In this document: positions 9,329-18,575 of the stretch, one piece after another
Position numbering within the stretch: the stretch's first letter is position 1
Layout of the letters: each line of letters begins with the position of its first letter
Notes under the pieces: generated by a model
Database searches by the model: none
Told to the model about the DNA's origin: nothing
Seen by the model: the letters and a program-made list of their open reading frames with translations, nothing else
Position numbers and translations under genes: made by a program
NCBI GenBank assembly: GCA_937983405.1
Contig: CALJZN010000022.1
Location: forward strand, 27,888 to 91,887
From: an uncultured Paracoccaceae bacterium
GTDB lineage: Bacteria > Pseudomonadota > Alphaproteobacteria > Rhodobacterales > Rhodobacteraceae
DNA: 64,000 bases
Direction of reading: 5' to 3'

Positions 9329-9391
9329 GGCCCCGAGCCATAGCGCCGGGCCGCGCGGCTGACAACACGGCGCGGCCAGCCCGCCGGCGGC

Positions 9392-9397
9392 TTGACA
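9392..9397 (+). promoter_or_regulatory. Candidate -35 element for hemE
   Basis: A perfect TTGACA lies 60 bases before the hemE start. The expected -10 position (around 9415-9420, GACGAC) matches the consensus poorly, so I claim only the -35. Confidence 0.35.
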
Positions 9398-9457
9398 TCG
9401 CGGCCCGCGGCGGGGACGACTGCGCCCAACCGTGCGGAACCCGGGGGGAGGAACGCC

Positions 9458-10489
9458 ATGGCCCAACGAAAGCTGCTTCTGCGGGCGCTGGCGGGCGAGG
9501 TGCTGGCGGTGCCGCCGGTCTGGCTGATGCGGCAGGCCGGGCGCTATCTGCCCGAATATCGCGCCACCCGGGCGCAGGCGGGCGACTTCCTGAAGCTCTG
9601 CTACACGCCCGAGCTGGCGGCCGAGGTCACGCTGCAGCCGATCCGCCGCTTCGGCTTCGATGCCGCGATCCTGTTCGCCGACATCCTGCTGCTGCCGCAG
9701 GCGCTGGGCGCCGAGCTGTGGTTCGAGACGGGCGAGGGGCCGCGGCTGTCCACGGTCACGACGCCGGCCGATTTCGCCCGGCTGCGGGGCAAGGACGACA
9801 TCCACGACCGGCTCGCTCCGGTCTACCAGACGGTTCGGCTCTTGACCGAGGCGCTGCCGCGCGAGACCGCGCTGATCGGCTTTGCCGGCGCGCCCTGGAC
9901 GGTGGCCAGCTACATGATCGCCGGGCGCGGCACATCCGACCAGGCGCCCGCCCATGCGCTGATGCGGGCCGACCCGGCGCTGTTCGATGCGCTGATGGCG
10001 CGGCTGACCGAGGCCACCGTCGAATATCTCTCGATGCAGGTGCAGGCCGGGGCCGAGGTGGTCAAGCTGTTCGATTCCTGGGCCGGATCGCTCAGGGGCG
10101 AGGCCTTCCGTCGCTATGCGGTCGAGCCGACACGCGCGATCGTCGCAGCCCTCAAGGCCCGCCACCCCGGCCTGCCGGTGATCGCCTTCCCGCGCGAGGC
10201 GGGGCAGGGGTATGCGGGCTTCCACAAGGCCACGGGGGCGGACTGCGTGGCGCTCGACAACTCGGTGTCGGCCGACTGGGCGGCCGAAAATGTCCAGACC
10301 GACGGCTGCGTGCAGGGCAACCTCGACCCGCGGCTGATGGTCACCGGGGGCGAGCGTCTGGCCGAGGAGGCGCGGCGGATCGTGCGCGCCTTCGCCAGGG
10401 GCCCGCACATCTTCAACCTCGGCCACGGGATCACGCCCGATGCCGACCCGGCGCATGTGGACGCGCTCCTGCGGGCGGTGCGGGGCTGA
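9458..10489 (+). CDS. hemE: Uroporphyrinogen decarboxylase
   Basis: 343 residues. It decarboxylates the four acetate side chains of uroporphyrinogen III to coproporphyrinogen III. The N-terminal [17 protein letters not shown] is the family signature, with the two substrate-binding Arg residues. The second signature is [16 protein letters not shown], and a catalytic Asp lies in FADILLLP. The C-terminal [13 protein letters not shown] is intact. A strong GGGGGGAGGAA ribosome site precedes the ATG at 9458. Divergent from hemC. Confidence 0.97.
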   Translation: MAQRKLLLRALAGEVLAVPPVWLMRQAGRYLPEYRATRAQAGDFLKLCYTPELAAEVTLQPIRRFGFDAAILFADILLLPQALGAELWFETGEGPRLSTVTTPADFARLRGKDDIHDRLAPVYQTVRLLTEALPRETALIGFAGAPWTVASYMIAGRGTSDQAPAHALMRADPALFDALMARLTEATVEYLSMQVQAGAEVVKLFDSWAGSLRGEAFRRYAVEPTRAIVAALKARHPGLPVIAFPREAGQGYAGFHKATGADCVALDNSVSADWAAENVQTDGCVQGNLDPRLMVTGGERLAEEARRIVRAFARGPHIFNLGHGITPDADPAHVDALLRAVRG

Positions 10490-11422
10490 CGCCGCCGCAG
10501 GCGGCCGGCCGGTTGATGCCTTGAGGCCGCCGCAGATCGGGTCAAGGCGCACCCCGAGGTGCGCCGACTGGTGCACAGGGTCCGGGGCGGGCTTGGCGCG
10601 CGCGACCTGCGCCCTGACCCCGGCCGACGACGCTGCCGCGCTCCGGCGTCCCTGCCGATCAAGCAGCGGCCTATCCCGAATGACGGGGATCGCCCGCGCA
10701 GGTCGGGGGGGCGGCGTTCAGGGGCAGTGTCGCGGCCCGGCAAAGGTGCCGCCGGACAGCCGGGTCTGCCCGGCGCCGGACCACGCCCTGATCGGTCGGT
10801 CCGGGAGGTCGATCGTCTCGGCGCCCCCGACCTCGCGATGCCCGCCTCCGGGGCCGCTCCGGGGCCGCATCGGCGGCCGACGCGCACGGCGGCCGGCGCA
10901 CGGCCCGACCTTGCCCGGACCCCCGCATCGCCACGTCCCCCCGGCCCGGCGGCCCGCCCGCCCGGGGCAGCCGCGCCTCCGTCATCCGGGCCGGCCATGA
11001 CCCCCGACCTGCGTGGCGACCTGTCTGGCCGGGGCGGCGATCGGGCTCGCCTTCGCGCCGGCCGTCCTGCCCGGTTCCCGCGCGGCCATCCATCCGCGCC
11101 CGGGGATCGACCGGGGGGTGAATGTCGTCCCGCCGGCCTTGGTCCCTTTGGTCCGGTTCTGGCGTGGCCTCGCCCGCATCGGCATCGTCGTTGTCCGGTC
11201 CGGTTCGCCGCCGACCGATCTGGTCCGGCCGGCGCCGACGCCTGCCGTCCGCCGCCCGGGCCGGATCGCGCAGGTTGTGCGCAGCGCCCTGCGCGCCGAA
11301 CAGCGCGGCCATCCTGATCGTCACCAGGACCTGGCCGGCGCCAGCCCGCGGTGCCCCCGCTGCCCTGGACCCTGACCGCGCGCACGGGTTAACATGTGTC
11401 CGGGCCGAGACGGGAGGGCGCC
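10490..11422. other. 0.93-kb region with no convincing gene
   Basis: Several frames are open on both strands, but all are Arg/Pro/Gly-rich, lack recognisable motifs and behave like GC-driven antisense frames. One short plus-strand frame around 11013-11375 has a hydrophobic start (LAGAAIGLAFAPAVL) but no further support. No tRNA, transposase or repeat was recognised. It may be a decayed coding region or long spacer. Confidence 0.5.
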
Positions 11423-12292
11423 ATGGCGACGGGCCGCAACATCCGCACCTGGTTCGAAGGCCGCTGGCACGAGGGCGACATCCCGGTGATGCGTGCGGCC
11501 GATCACGGTGCCTGGATCGGGACGACGGTGTTCGACGGCGCGCGCTGGGTGGACGGCGTGGCGCCCGACCTGGCCGCGCATTGCGCCCGGGTCAACCGCT
11601 CGGCCGAGGCGCTGATGATCACGCCGACGATGGAGGCAGGCGAGATCGCCGCCATCGCGCGCGAGGGGGTGGCGCGCTATCCGGCCGGGGCTGCGGTCTA
11701 CATCCGCCCGATGTACTGGGCGCTCGACGGCGGCGATCTGGGGATCGTGCCTAGACCCGGCGCCACCGGCTTCTGCCTGTGCCTCGAGGAGATCCCGATG
11801 GCCCCGCCCGAGGCGGCGACGACGCTGACGACCACCCGCTTCCGCCGCCCCACGCTCGACTGTGCCGTGGTCAACGCCAAGGCCGGCTGCCTTTACCCCA
11901 ACAACGCCCGGATGCTGGCCGAGGCGCGGGCCAAGGGCTTCGGCAACGCGCTGGTGGCCGACGCCTTGGGCAACGTGGCCGAAACCGCAACCGCCAACGT
12001 CTTCACGGTGCGCGACGGCGAGGTGTACACGCCCATCGCCAACGGCACCTTCCTGGCCGGCATCACCCGCGCCCGCCATATTGCCAACCTGCGCGCCGAT
12101 GGGGTGAGGGTGCACGAGACGGTGCTGACCTTCGACGACGTCCGCATGGCCGACGAGGTGTTCCTGTCGGGCAACATGAACAAGGTGACGCCGGTCCGCG
12201 CGTTCGGGGACCGGCAGTATCCGACCGGCCCCGTCACGCGCCGGGTGCGCGAGCTTTACTGGGACTGGGCGCATTCGGCCGGTGCGGCCTGA
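11423..12292 (+). CDS. Branched-chain amino acid aminotransferase (PLP class IV)
   Basis: 289 residues. Fold-type IV PLP enzymes of this type exchange amino groups between branched-chain amino acids and 2-oxoglutarate. The Schiff-base lysine is Lys153 in VNAKAGCLYPNN. The phosphate-binding region includes GNVAETATANVFTVRDG and the loop FLAGITRARH. The N-terminal ADHGAWIGTTVFDGARW is typical. GGGAGGG precedes the ATG at 11423. D-amino-acid transaminase or aminodeoxychorismate lyase are less likely given the AKAG and ETATANVF motifs, but substrate choice cannot be read from sequence alone. Confidence 0.85.
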   Translation: MATGRNIRTWFEGRWHEGDIPVMRAADHGAWIGTTVFDGARWVDGVAPDLAAHCARVNRSAEALMITPTMEAGEIAAIAREGVARYPAGAAVYIRPMYWALDGGDLGIVPRPGATGFCLCLEEIPMAPPEAATTLTTTRFRRPTLDCAVVNAKAGCLYPNNARMLAEARAKGFGNALVADALGNVAETATANVFTVRDGEVYTPIANGTFLAGITRARHIANLRADGVRVHETVLTFDDVRMADEVFLSGNMNKVTPVRAFGDRQYPTGPVTRRVRELYWDWAHSAGAA

Positions 12293-12476
12293 CCCGCGGC
12301 GCAGCCGGGCGTGGGGCGCTGCGGACCCGCCGCCCCGGCAGGGGCGGCCCGTGCCGCAGGCGCGCCCGGCAACGGAGCGGGCCGGCGCCGGCGCGCCCGG
12401 GCCCCGCCGCGGCGCGGGTTGCCACAGGCAGGGGTGGCGGGGCATGATCGCGGCCAGACGCCCCCCGGGGGGAGGG

Positions 12477-12935
12477 ATGATGCGCAAGTTTCTGGTCGTG
12501 CTCGACGACAGCCGCGAATGTCTGAACGCGATGCGCTTCGCCACGCTGCGCGCGGCCCATACCGGGGGCGGCGTGCAGATCCTTGCCGTCATCCCGCCCG
12601 AGGAGTTCCAGCACTGGATCGGCGTGGCCGACCTGATGCGGGCCGAGGCGCGCGAGCGGATCGAGGCGCATTTCGAGGTGTTCGCGAAATGGATGCGCGA
12701 CCGCCACGGCGTCAACCCCGAGCTGGTCATCCGCGAGGGCGAGCCGGCGGCCGAGATCCTGGCCCAGATCCGCGAGGATCCCGAAATCGGGGTGCTGGTG
12801 CTCGGCGCCTCGACCGAAAGCGCGGGTCCGGGGCCGCTGGTGACGCAGCTCTCGCGCGCCTCGGGCGGGCTGCCCGTGCCGCTGACGATCGTGCCGGGCG
12901 GTCTGTCGAAGGAACGGCTGGAGGCGATCGCATGA
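12477..12935 (+). CDS. Universal stress protein (UspA family)
   Basis: 152 residues from the first of two adjacent ATGs (12477 and 12480). The N-terminal RKFLVVLDDS strand carries the conserved Asp of the nucleotide site, and the C-terminal VLVLGAS and PVPLTIVP blocks complete the single USP domain. The GGGGGGAGGG ribosome site directly touches the first ATG, so the second ATG, or an ATG at 12444, may be used instead. Cytoplasmic, role in stress not specified by sequence. Confidence 0.85.
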   Translation: MMRKFLVVLDDSRECLNAMRFATLRAAHTGGGVQILAVIPPEEFQHWIGVADLMRAEARERIEAHFEVFAKWMRDRHGVNPELVIREGEPAAEILAQIREDPEIGVLVLGASTESAGPGPLVTQLSRASGGLPVPLTIVPGGLSKERLEAIA

Positions 12936-12987
12936 AGGCGCTTGCCGTTGGCCGGGCGGCGGGACGGTGCCGCGGGCGGCCCCGCGC

Positions 12988-13016
12988 TTGACAGCCGGAG
13001 GCGCCGGGCGCATATC
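12988..13016 (+). promoter_or_regulatory. Sigma70-type promoter for nfuA
   Basis: TTGACA (12988-12993) and CATATC (13011-13016) are separated by 17 bases and lie 26 bases before the nfuA start. This is one of the better promoter matches in the window. Confidence 0.6.
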
Positions 13017-13041
13017 CGAGCAATCCCGTCGGAGATCGCGC

Positions 13042-13611
13042 ATGTTCATCCAGACCGAGTCCACGCCCAACCCCGCGACGCTGAAGTTCCTGCCGGGTCA
13101 GCCCGTGCTGGGCACCGGCACGGCCGATTTCCCCGCGCCCGAGGCCGCGGCGGCCTCGCCGCTCGCCCGGCGCATCTTCGCGGTCGAAGGGGTGACGGCG
13201 GTGTTCCTGGGGTCGGACTTCGTGACCGTGACCAAGGCCGAGGGCGTGGAGTGGCAGCACATCAAGCCCGCGATCCTGGGCGCGGTGATGGAGCACTACC
13301 AGTCGGGCGCCCCCGCGATCGAGGGCGCGCGCGCCGACGCGCATCAGGCCCATGACGCGGTCCACGACGGCCCGGACGGCGAGATCGTGCGCCAGATCAA
13401 GGCGCTGCTCGACAGCCGGGTGCGCCCCGCGGTGGCGCAGGACGGCGGCGACATCACCTTCCACGGCTTCGACCGCGGCGTGGTTTATCTGCACATGAAG
13501 GGGGCCTGCGCGGGCTGCCCCTCGTCCACGCTGACGCTGAAGATGGGCATCGAGAACCTGCTGCGCCACTACATCCCCGAAGTGACCGAGGTGCGGCCCG
13601 TCGCCGCCTGA
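13042..13611 (+). CDS. NfuA-type Fe-S scaffold/carrier protein
   Basis: 189 residues. The N-terminal Nfu_N domain (FIQTESTPNPATLKF, about 1-88) is the form found in alphaproteobacteria and mitochondria. A linker leads to the NifU-like C-terminal domain with Cys156 and Cys159 in GACAGCPSS, which bridge a 4Fe-4S cluster between two protomers for delivery to apoproteins. The start at 13042 gives the exact family N-terminus. It lies just upstream of tsaB and rimI, a common arrangement in this group. Confidence 0.93.
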   Translation: MFIQTESTPNPATLKFLPGQPVLGTGTADFPAPEAAAASPLARRIFAVEGVTAVFLGSDFVTVTKAEGVEWQHIKPAILGAVMEHYQSGAPAIEGARADAHQAHDAVHDGPDGEIVRQIKALLDSRVRPAVAQDGGDITFHGFDRGVVYLHMKGACAGCPSSTLTLKMGIENLLRHYIPEVTEVRPVAA

Positions 13612-13622
13612 GCCGCGCCGGC

Positions 13623-14312
13623 GTGCCCGCGCCCCTCGTTCTCGGCTTCGACCTGGCGGGCGCGCCCGCGGCGGCCGCCCTGGTCCGCGGCGACGATCTT
13701 CTGGCCCGGGCCGAGGCGGGGGGCGGCCCCGCGGGCCTCGACCAGCGGCTGATCGCCTGTCTCGAGGGCGTTCTGGCCGCCGGCGGCGCGGGCTGGCGCG
13801 ACCTTCGGGGCCTCGGCGTCGGCACCGGCCCGGGCAGCCACGCCGGGCTGCGCATGGCCGTGGCGGCGGCGCGGGGGCTGGCGCTGGGGCTCGGCATCCC
13901 GGCTGTCGGGGTCAGCCGGTTCGAGGCTTTGGCCCACGGCGGGCCGCGACCGATGCTGGCCTCGGTCGCCGGCCGCGGCGGGGCGATCTGGCTGATGCGG
14001 TTCGACGCCGACCGCGCGCCGCGCGGGCCGGTGCCCCTGCCGGCCGAGGGGCTGCCCGAGACATGGGGGGACGGCGCGCTGCCCGTGGCCGGGGACGCCG
14101 CGGAGGCGATCGCCGCGCGGACGGGCGGGGCGGCACGGCCGCCCGCGCTGCCTGCCGCGGTTGCGGTGGCGCGCGTCGCCGCCGCGCGCATCGCCGCGGG
14201 CTGCGCCGGCGGCCGGCCTGCGCCCGTCTACCTCGGCCCGCCCGATGCCGCGCCGGCCCCGGCCCCGCCGCCGCTGCTGTTCGCAGCGGCACCCTGGGGG
14301 CCGCGGGCGTGA
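13623..14312 (+). CDS. tsaB: tRNA threonylcarbamoyladenosine biosynthesis protein TsaB
   Basis: 229 residues from a GTG start, 11 bases after nfuA. TsaB is the non-catalytic partner of TsaD in t6A37 synthesis and uses the product of the Sua5 enzyme at 3.4 kb. The ASKHA-type N-terminus reads LGFDLAGAPAAAALV, and GVGTGPGSHAGLRMAVAAARG is the TsaB signature (GxGPGSFTGxR type). The C-terminal half is shortened and Ala/Pro-rich, as in many TsaB proteins. It is translationally coupled to rimI. Confidence 0.9.
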   Translation: MPAPLVLGFDLAGAPAAAALVRGDDLLARAEAGGGPAGLDQRLIACLEGVLAAGGAGWRDLRGLGVGTGPGSHAGLRMAVAAARGLALGLGIPAVGVSRFEALAHGGPRPMLASVAGRGGAIWLMRFDADRAPRGPVPLPAEGLPETWGDGALPVAGDAAEAIAARTGGAARPPALPAAVAVARVAAARIAAGCAGGRPAPVYLGPPDAAPAPAPPPLLFAAAPWGPRA

Positions 14313-14737
14313 CCTGCGCCGACCCCACGGCCCTGGCCGGGCTGCATGCGGCCAGCCTCCGGCACCCCCGGCCCTGGACCGCCGCCGAGTTCGCCGCGCT
14401 CCTGTCCGCCCGCGGGACGCTGCTGGTGGCGCAGCCCGGCGGCTTGGCGCTGGGCCGCGCGGTCGCGGGCGAGGCCGAGCTTCTGACGCTGGCCGTGCTG
14501 CCCGCGTTGCGCCGCCAAGGGCTCGGGCGGCGGCTGCTGGCAGGGTTCGAGGCTGCGGCGCGCGCAGCCGGGGCGGCAGAAGCCTTTCTCGAGGTGGCCG
14601 AGGACAACGCCCCGGCCCGCGCGCTCTATGCCGCCGCAGGCTGGGCGCCGGCGGGGCGGCGGCCCGGCTACTACGGGCCGGGGGCGGCGGCGGCGGGGGA
14701 TGCGCTGATCCTGCGCAAGGGGCTTGACGGGGCCTGA
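14309..14737 (+). CDS. rimI: Ribosomal protein S18-alanine N-acetyltransferase (RimI-like GNAT)
   Basis: 142 residues. The GTG start at 14309 overlaps the tsaB stop (GTGA). The GNAT acetyl-CoA loop is in VLPALRRQGLGRRLLAGFE (R-x-x-G-x-G/R), followed by FLEVAEDNAPARALYAAAGW, the segment typical of RimI (EVxxxNxxAxxLYxxxGF). The N-terminus HPRPWTAAEFAALL also resembles RimI (HxxPWT). The neighbouring tsaB supports the assignment over a generic GNAT. Confidence 0.88.
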   Translation: MTCADPTALAGLHAASLRHPRPWTAAEFAALLSARGTLLVAQPGGLALGRAVAGEAELLTLAVLPALRRQGLGRRLLAGFEAAARAAGAAEAFLEVAEDNAPARALYAAAGWAPAGRRPGYYGPGAAAAGDALILRKGLDGA

Positions 14738-14901
14738 GGCCGGCCGCTGCCCGGCGGCGGCGCTGCCGCCCTGTCGCAGCCGCAGAATCCAGTTGACCGG
14801 CTGCGGCCGCTGCGGCCTTATTGCGGCGATCCGCATGAGATCGGACCAGTCAGGCGGCCGCTCCGGCACGGGGCCGGGCCGCGGAAAACCGGGAGACATC
14901 G

Positions 14902-15897
14902 ATGACCCTGTTGCAGAAGATCCTCGGTGCGGCAGCCGCTTGCGCCCTGTCGGCCGGTGCGGCGCTGGCCAACCCCGGCCTCGTGATCGACATGGGCGGC
15001 AAGTTCGACAAGTCGTTCAACGAGGCCGCGTGGAACGGCGCCGAGCGCTGGAAGCGCGAAACGGGGGGCAGCTACCGCGACATCGAGATGCAGGACGAGG
15101 CGCAGCGCGAGCAGTTCGTCCGCCGCATGGCCGAGGCGGGCTCGAACCCCATCGTGGTGCTGGGCTTCCAGAACATGGCGACGCTCGAGGTGGTGGCGCC
15201 GGACTATCCCGAGACGACCTTCGCGCTGATCGACGGCGTCGTCGATCTGCCGAACGTCCGCTCGATCATCTTCGCCGAGCACGAGGGCAGCTATCTGGTG
15301 GGGATGCTCGCGGCGCTGGCGTCCAAGACCGGCACGGTGGGCTTCGTGGGCGGCATGGACGTGCCGCTGATCCGCAAGTTCGCCTGCGGCTATGCCCAGG
15401 GGGTGAAGGCGGTCAACCCCGATGCGCGGATCATCGCCAACTTCACCGGATCGACCCCGGCGGCCTGGAACGACCCCGTGCGCGGCGGCGAGATCGCCAA
15501 GTCGCAGATCAGCCAGGGCGCCGATGTCGTGTATGCCGCCGCGGGCGGCACGGGGATCGGTGTGCTGCAGGCGGCGGCGGACGCGGGCGTCTACTCGATC
15601 GGGGTCGATTCGAACCAGAACCACCTGCACCCCGGCTCGGTCCTGACTTCGATGCTCAAGCGCGTGGACAACGCGACCTACGAGGTGTTCATGGCCGGCC
15701 CCGCGGTCGAGACCGGCATCGTCGTGATGGGTCTGGCCAACGGCGGCGTGGACTATGCGCTGGACGAGCACAACGCCGCGCTCATCTCGGCCGAGATGCA
15801 GGCCGCCGTCGATGCCGCCAAGGCCGAGATCATCGCCGGCACCCGCATGGTGCACGACTACATGTCGGACGACACCTGCCCGGCGCTGACGTTCTGA
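14902..15897 (+). CDS. BMP-family ABC transporter substrate-binding protein
   Basis: 331 residues. A signal peptide (LLQKILGAAAACALSAGAALA) precedes NPGLVIDMGGKFDKSFN, the start of the basic-membrane-protein (PnrA/BmpA) fold. FDKSFNEAAWNG and FGFVGGMDVP-like blocks are typical of purine nucleoside binding members. No riboswitch was recognised in the 164-base upstream gap. A weak promoter-like TTGACC lies at 14793. It is the first gene of a five-gene importer operon. The ligand is probably a nucleoside, by family. Confidence 0.88.
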   Translation: MTLLQKILGAAAACALSAGAALANPGLVIDMGGKFDKSFNEAAWNGAERWKRETGGSYRDIEMQDEAQREQFVRRMAEAGSNPIVVLGFQNMATLEVVAPDYPETTFALIDGVVDLPNVRSIIFAEHEGSYLVGMLAALASKTGTVGFVGGMDVPLIRKFACGYAQGVKAVNPDARIIANFTGSTPAAWNDPVRGGEIAKSQISQGADVVYAAAGGTGIGVLQAAADAGVYSIGVDSNQNHLHPGSVLTSMLKRVDNATYEVFMAGPAVETGIVVMGLANGGVDYALDEHNAALISAEMQAAVDAAKAEIIAGTRMVHDYMSDDTCPALTF

Positions 15898-17484
15898 ATG
15901 GACCTCGCGGTCATCGGGGGGGGGCCCGCCGCGGCCGCCCCCCGGCCTCCGGCGATCGAGCTGCGCGGCATCTCCAAGGCCTTCGGCTCCGTGCAGGCCA
16001 ACCGCAACATCTCGATCCGCGTCGAGCGCGGGACGATCCACGGCATCGTGGGCGAGAACGGCGCCGGCAAGTCGACGCTGATGTCGATCCTCTACGGCTT
16101 TTACCGGGCCGATGCGGGCGAGATCCTGATCGACGGGCGGCCCACCCCCATCCCCGACAGCCAGGCCGCGATCCGCGCCGGCATCGGCATGGTGTTCCAG
16201 CATTTCAAGCTGGTCGAAAATTTCACCGTCCTCGAGAACATCGTGCTGGGCGCCGAGGAGGGGCATCTGCTCGCGCCCTCGCTCGCCAAGGCGCGCAGGG
16301 CGCTGACCGCGCTGGCGCACGACCACGAGCTTCAGGTCGATCCCGACGCGGTGGTCGAGGAGCTTTCGGTCGGCCACCAGCAGCGGGTGGAGATTCTCAA
16401 GGCGCTCTACCGCAAGGCCGAGATCCTGATCCTAGACGAGCCGACCGGCGTTCTCACCCCCGCCGAGGCCGACCATCTGTTCCGTATCCTCGCCAACCTG
16501 CGGGCCGAGGGCAAGACCATCATCCTGATCACCCACAAGCTGCGCGAGATCATGGCGGCGACCGACCGCGTCAGCGTCATGCGCCGCGGCGAGATGGTGG
16601 CGACGCGCCGGACGGCCGAGACCAGCCCCGAGGAGCTGGCCGAGCTGATGGTCGGCCGCAAGGTGCTTTTGCAGGTCGAGAAGGGGCCGGCCCGGCCCGG
16701 CCCAGCCGTGCTCGAGGTCGAGAACCTGCGCGTGCGCGACACCCGCGGGGTGGAGCGGCTGAAGGGCGTGTCCTTCACCGTGCGGGCGGGCGAGATCCTC
16801 GGCATTGCCGGGGTGGCGGGCAACGGCCAGTCGGAACTGCTCGAGGTGCTGGGCGGCTTCGCCGCGGGGCAGGGGCGGGTGCGGCTGAACGGGGTCGCCC
16901 TTGACCTCACCGGGCGGCGGTCGGACGGGCAGACGCGGCGCGCCGCGGGCATCGCCCATGTGCCCGAGGACCGCCAGCGCCTGGGCCTCATCATGGACTT
17001 CGCGGCCTGGGAGAATATCGCCTTCGGCTATCACCACGATCCTGCCTATCAGCGCAACCGCCTGGTGATGGACAATGCCGCCGTGCTCGCGGCGACGCGG
17101 GGCAAGCTTGCGCGCTTCGATGTCCGCCCGCCCGACCCCTGGCTGGCCGCCAGGAACTTCTCGGGCGGCAACCAGCAGAAGCTGGTGCTCGCGCGCGAGA
17201 TCGAGCGCGACCCCGAGTTGCTGCTGGTCGGACAGCCGACGCGGGGGGTGGACATCGGTGCGGTCGAGTTCATCCACCGCCGGCTGATCGCGCTGCGCGA
17301 CGCCGGCCGGGCGATCCTGCTGGTTTCGGTCGAGCTGGACGAGATCCTGGGCCTTGCCGACCGCATCGCGGTGATGTTCGACGGCCGCATCATGGGCGAG
17401 CGTGACCCGGCCGAGACCGACGAGCGCGAGCTTGGCCTCTTGATGGCCGGTGTCGTGCCCGGGGCGCGGAACGGGGCCGCCTGA
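15898..17484 (+). CDS. Nucleoside-type ABC transporter ATP-binding protein (double domain)
   Basis: 528 residues with two nucleotide-binding domains in tandem. The first has Walker A GENGAGKST, LSVGHQQRVEILKAL and ILDEPTGVL. The second has the degenerate GVAGNGQSE in place of Walker A and FSGGNQQKLVLAREI as signature. This asymmetry is usual in the RbsA/YufO/NupO class that pairs with BMP proteins. The ATG follows the bmp stop directly (TGAATG). A Gly/Pro/Ala-rich leader of about 20 residues precedes the first domain. Confidence 0.92.
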   Translation: MDLAVIGGGPAAAAPRPPAIELRGISKAFGSVQANRNISIRVERGTIHGIVGENGAGKSTLMSILYGFYRADAGEILIDGRPTPIPDSQAAIRAGIGMVFQHFKLVENFTVLENIVLGAEEGHLLAPSLAKARRALTALAHDHELQVDPDAVVEELSVGHQQRVEILKALYRKAEILILDEPTGVLTPAEADHLFRILANLRAEGKTIILITHKLREIMAATDRVSVMRRGEMVATRRTAETSPEELAELMVGRKVLLQVEKGPARPGPAVLEVENLRVRDTRGVERLKGVSFTVRAGEILGIAGVAGNGQSELLEVLGGFAAGQGRVRLNGVALDLTGRRSDGQTRRAAGIAHVPEDRQRLGLIMDFAAWENIAFGYHHDPAYQRNRLVMDNAAVLAATRGKLARFDVRPPDPWLAARNFSGGNQQKLVLAREIERDPELLLVGQPTRGVDIGAVEFIHRRLIALRDAGRAILLVSVELDEILGLADRIAVMFDGRIMGERDPAETDERELGLLMAGVVPGARNGAA

Positions 17485-18575
17485 TGCAGCCCCTGCCGAA
17501 ATGGGCCGACGCGACGCTGGTGCCGCTCTTGTCGATCCTGATCGCCTTCGCGATCTCGGGCGTCGTGATCCTGGCCATCGGCAAGGACCCGGTCGAGGCG
17601 ACGAAGGTCATGGTCACCGGTGCGCTGGGCTCGACCTACGGCTGGGGCTACACGCTGTATTACGCGACCTCGTTCACCTTCACCGGGCTGGCGGTGGCGG
17701 TGGCCTTCCACGCCGGGCTGTTCAACATCGGCGGCGAGGGGCAGGCGACGCTCGGCGGCCTGGGCGTGGCGCTGGTGCTTCTGCACATGGCCTGGCCGCA
17801 CTGGTCGCTGGCGCTGCTGGCCGCAATGGCGGGGGCGATGGCCTTCGGGGCTGCCTGGGCCCTCCTGCCGGCCTGGCTGCAGGCCCGGCGCGGCAGTCAC
17901 ATCGTGATCACCACGATCATGTTCAACTTCATCGCCGCGGCGCTGCTGAACTACATCCTCGTCAACGTGCTGCGCCCGACCGGGCAGATGGACCCCGCCA
18001 CCGCCCGCTTCGCCGCCGACCTCGCCCTGCCCAAGCTTCACGAGATGCTGGGCTGGCTCGGCATCCCCTTTGCCCGGCGAACGCCGGCCAATCTGGGGCT
18101 GGTCGTGGCGCTGGCGGCGGCGGTGCTGGTCTGGGGGCTGTTGTGGCACACGCGCCTCGGGTTCCAGCTCCGCGCCTTCGGCAAGTCCGAGCCCGCCGCG
18201 CGCTATGCCGGCATCTCGCCCGTGCGCGTCACGCTCTACGCCATGCTCATCTCGGGCGCGCTGGCCGGGCTGATGGCGGTGAACACCGTGATGGGCGAGC
18301 AGCAGCGGCTGGTGATGAACGCGGCCGGCGGCGCGGGCTTCATCGGTATCGCGGTGGCGCTGATGGGCCGGTCGCACCCGCTGGGCGTGGTGCTGGCGGC
18401 GCTCCTGTTCGGCTTTCTCTACCAGGGCGGCGCCGAGATGGCGATCTGGATGCAGATCCCGCGCGAGCTGATCGTGGTGATCCAGGCGCTGGTGATCCTG
18501 TTCACCGGGGCGCTCGACAACATGGTGCGCATGCCCGTCGCCTGGGCGTTCCGGCTTCTGCGGGGGGGGCGGTGA
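17484..18575 (+). CDS. BMP-type ABC transporter permease 1
   Basis: 363 residues with about eight to ten hydrophobic helices. FNIGGEGQATLGGLG is the hallmark of the first NupP/YufP-like permease, and the EAA-like GKSEPAARYAGI lies in a cytoplasmic loop. The start overlaps the ATPase stop by one base (TGATG) and the stop overlaps the next permease start, so the operon is translationally coupled. Confidence 0.92.
   Translation: MQPLPKWADATLVPLLSILIAFAISGVVILAIGKDPVEATKVMVTGALGSTYGWGYTLYYATSFTFTGLAVAVAFHAGLFNIGGEGQATLGGLGVALVLLHMAWPHWSLALLAAMAGAMAFGAAWALLPAWLQARRGSHIVITTIMFNFIAAALLNYILVNVLRPTGQMDPATARFAADLALPKLHEMLGWLGIPFARRTPANLGLVVALAAAVLVWGLLWHTRLGFQLRAFGKSEPAARYAGISPVRVTLYAMLISGALAGLMAVNTVMGEQQRLVMNAAGGAGFIGIAVALMGRSHPLGVVLAALLFGFLYQGGAEMAIWMQIPRELIVVIQALVILFTGALDNMVRMPVAWAFRLLRGGR

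Noticed and set aside
8378..10576. Very long minus-strand frame through hemC and across hemE
   Set aside because: Only the part from 9328 down encodes HemC. The rest is antisense to hemE, Arg/His-rich and without motifs, as expected for an antisense frame in GC-rich DNA.
10559..11317. Plus-strand 252-codon frame in the hemE-downstream gap
   Set aside because: Arg/Pro/Gly-rich composition, no ribosome site and no recognisable domain. Competing frames of equal quality exist on the other strand.
14738..14901. Purine riboswitch upstream of the BMP importer
   Set aside because: The gap has no segment resembling the conserved purine aptamer core and is GC-rich throughout. A weak TTGACC was the only promoter-like feature.
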